Shown: one piece after another, positions 5,723 to 5,723 of the stretch
Numbering within the stretch: the stretch's first letter is position 1
How the letters are laid out: every line of letters starts with the position of its first letter
Assembly (NCBI GenBank): GCA_905480305.1
Contig: CAJQPV010000240.1
Span: 1-5,723 of the forward strand
Length of the DNA: 5,723 nt
Origin: an uncultured Gammaproteobacteria bacterium
GTDB taxonomy: Bacteria; Pseudomonadota; Gammaproteobacteria; UBA9214
Direction: 5' to 3'
Program-made: the position numbers and the translations under genes
The notes under the pieces: model-generated
Told to the model about the DNA's origin: nothing
Databases searched by the model: none
The model's input: the letters and a program-made list of their open reading frames with translations, nothing else

Positions 5723-5723
5723 C

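Noticed and set aside
1..5723. CRISPR arrays, tRNA or rRNA genes, toxin-antitoxin or phage genes.
   Set aside because: No regularly spaced repeats, tRNA-like cloverleaf, rRNA sequence or defence/phage motif was seen on either strand.

Overview
The window reads as a piece of a gammaproteobacterial chromosome, probably from an uncultured or poorly sampled lineage. The evidence is a proteobacterial-type glutamate-cysteine ligase (GshA), a class I PurE followed by PurK with a 4-base ATGA overlap, a PurC of about 294 residues and a DUF302 protein. Base composition is moderate to slightly GC-rich by eye. I cannot name a genus.

Layout from left to right: (1) the 3' part of gshA on the plus strand, entering from the left edge. 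(2) After a short convergent gap, two minus-strand genes of unknown function: a six-helix membrane protein and, upstream of it, a small soluble alpha/beta protein. The stop codon of the soluble gene directly abuts the ATG of the membrane gene, in the same frame. (3) A gene-free stretch of about 430 bases. It holds a pair of inverted arms, each with its own small hairpin, around an AT-rich stretch and a cluster of nested hairpins. It looks like a dispersed repeat or miniature element. (4) A minus-strand pair, purC then a DUF302 gene. (5) A divergent intergenic region with a perfect 11-bp dyad and a plausible purE promoter. (6) purE-purK on the plus strand. (7) From about 5570 to the right edge, purK is broken. 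The plus-strand protein stops resembling PurK, and the minus strand instead encodes an internal transmembrane piece of the Na+/H+ antiporter NhaA.

Functionally, PurK and PurE convert AIR to N5-CAIR and then to CAIR, and PurC condenses CAIR with aspartate. The divergent purC / purEK arrangement therefore covers three consecutive steps of IMP synthesis. GshA is an unrelated neighbour that makes the glutathione precursor gamma-glutamylcysteine. The observations most worth following are the purK/nhaA inverted junction (rearrangement or assembly/amplification chimera), the in-frame TAG-ATG junction of the unknown gene pair, and the hairpin-rich repeat.
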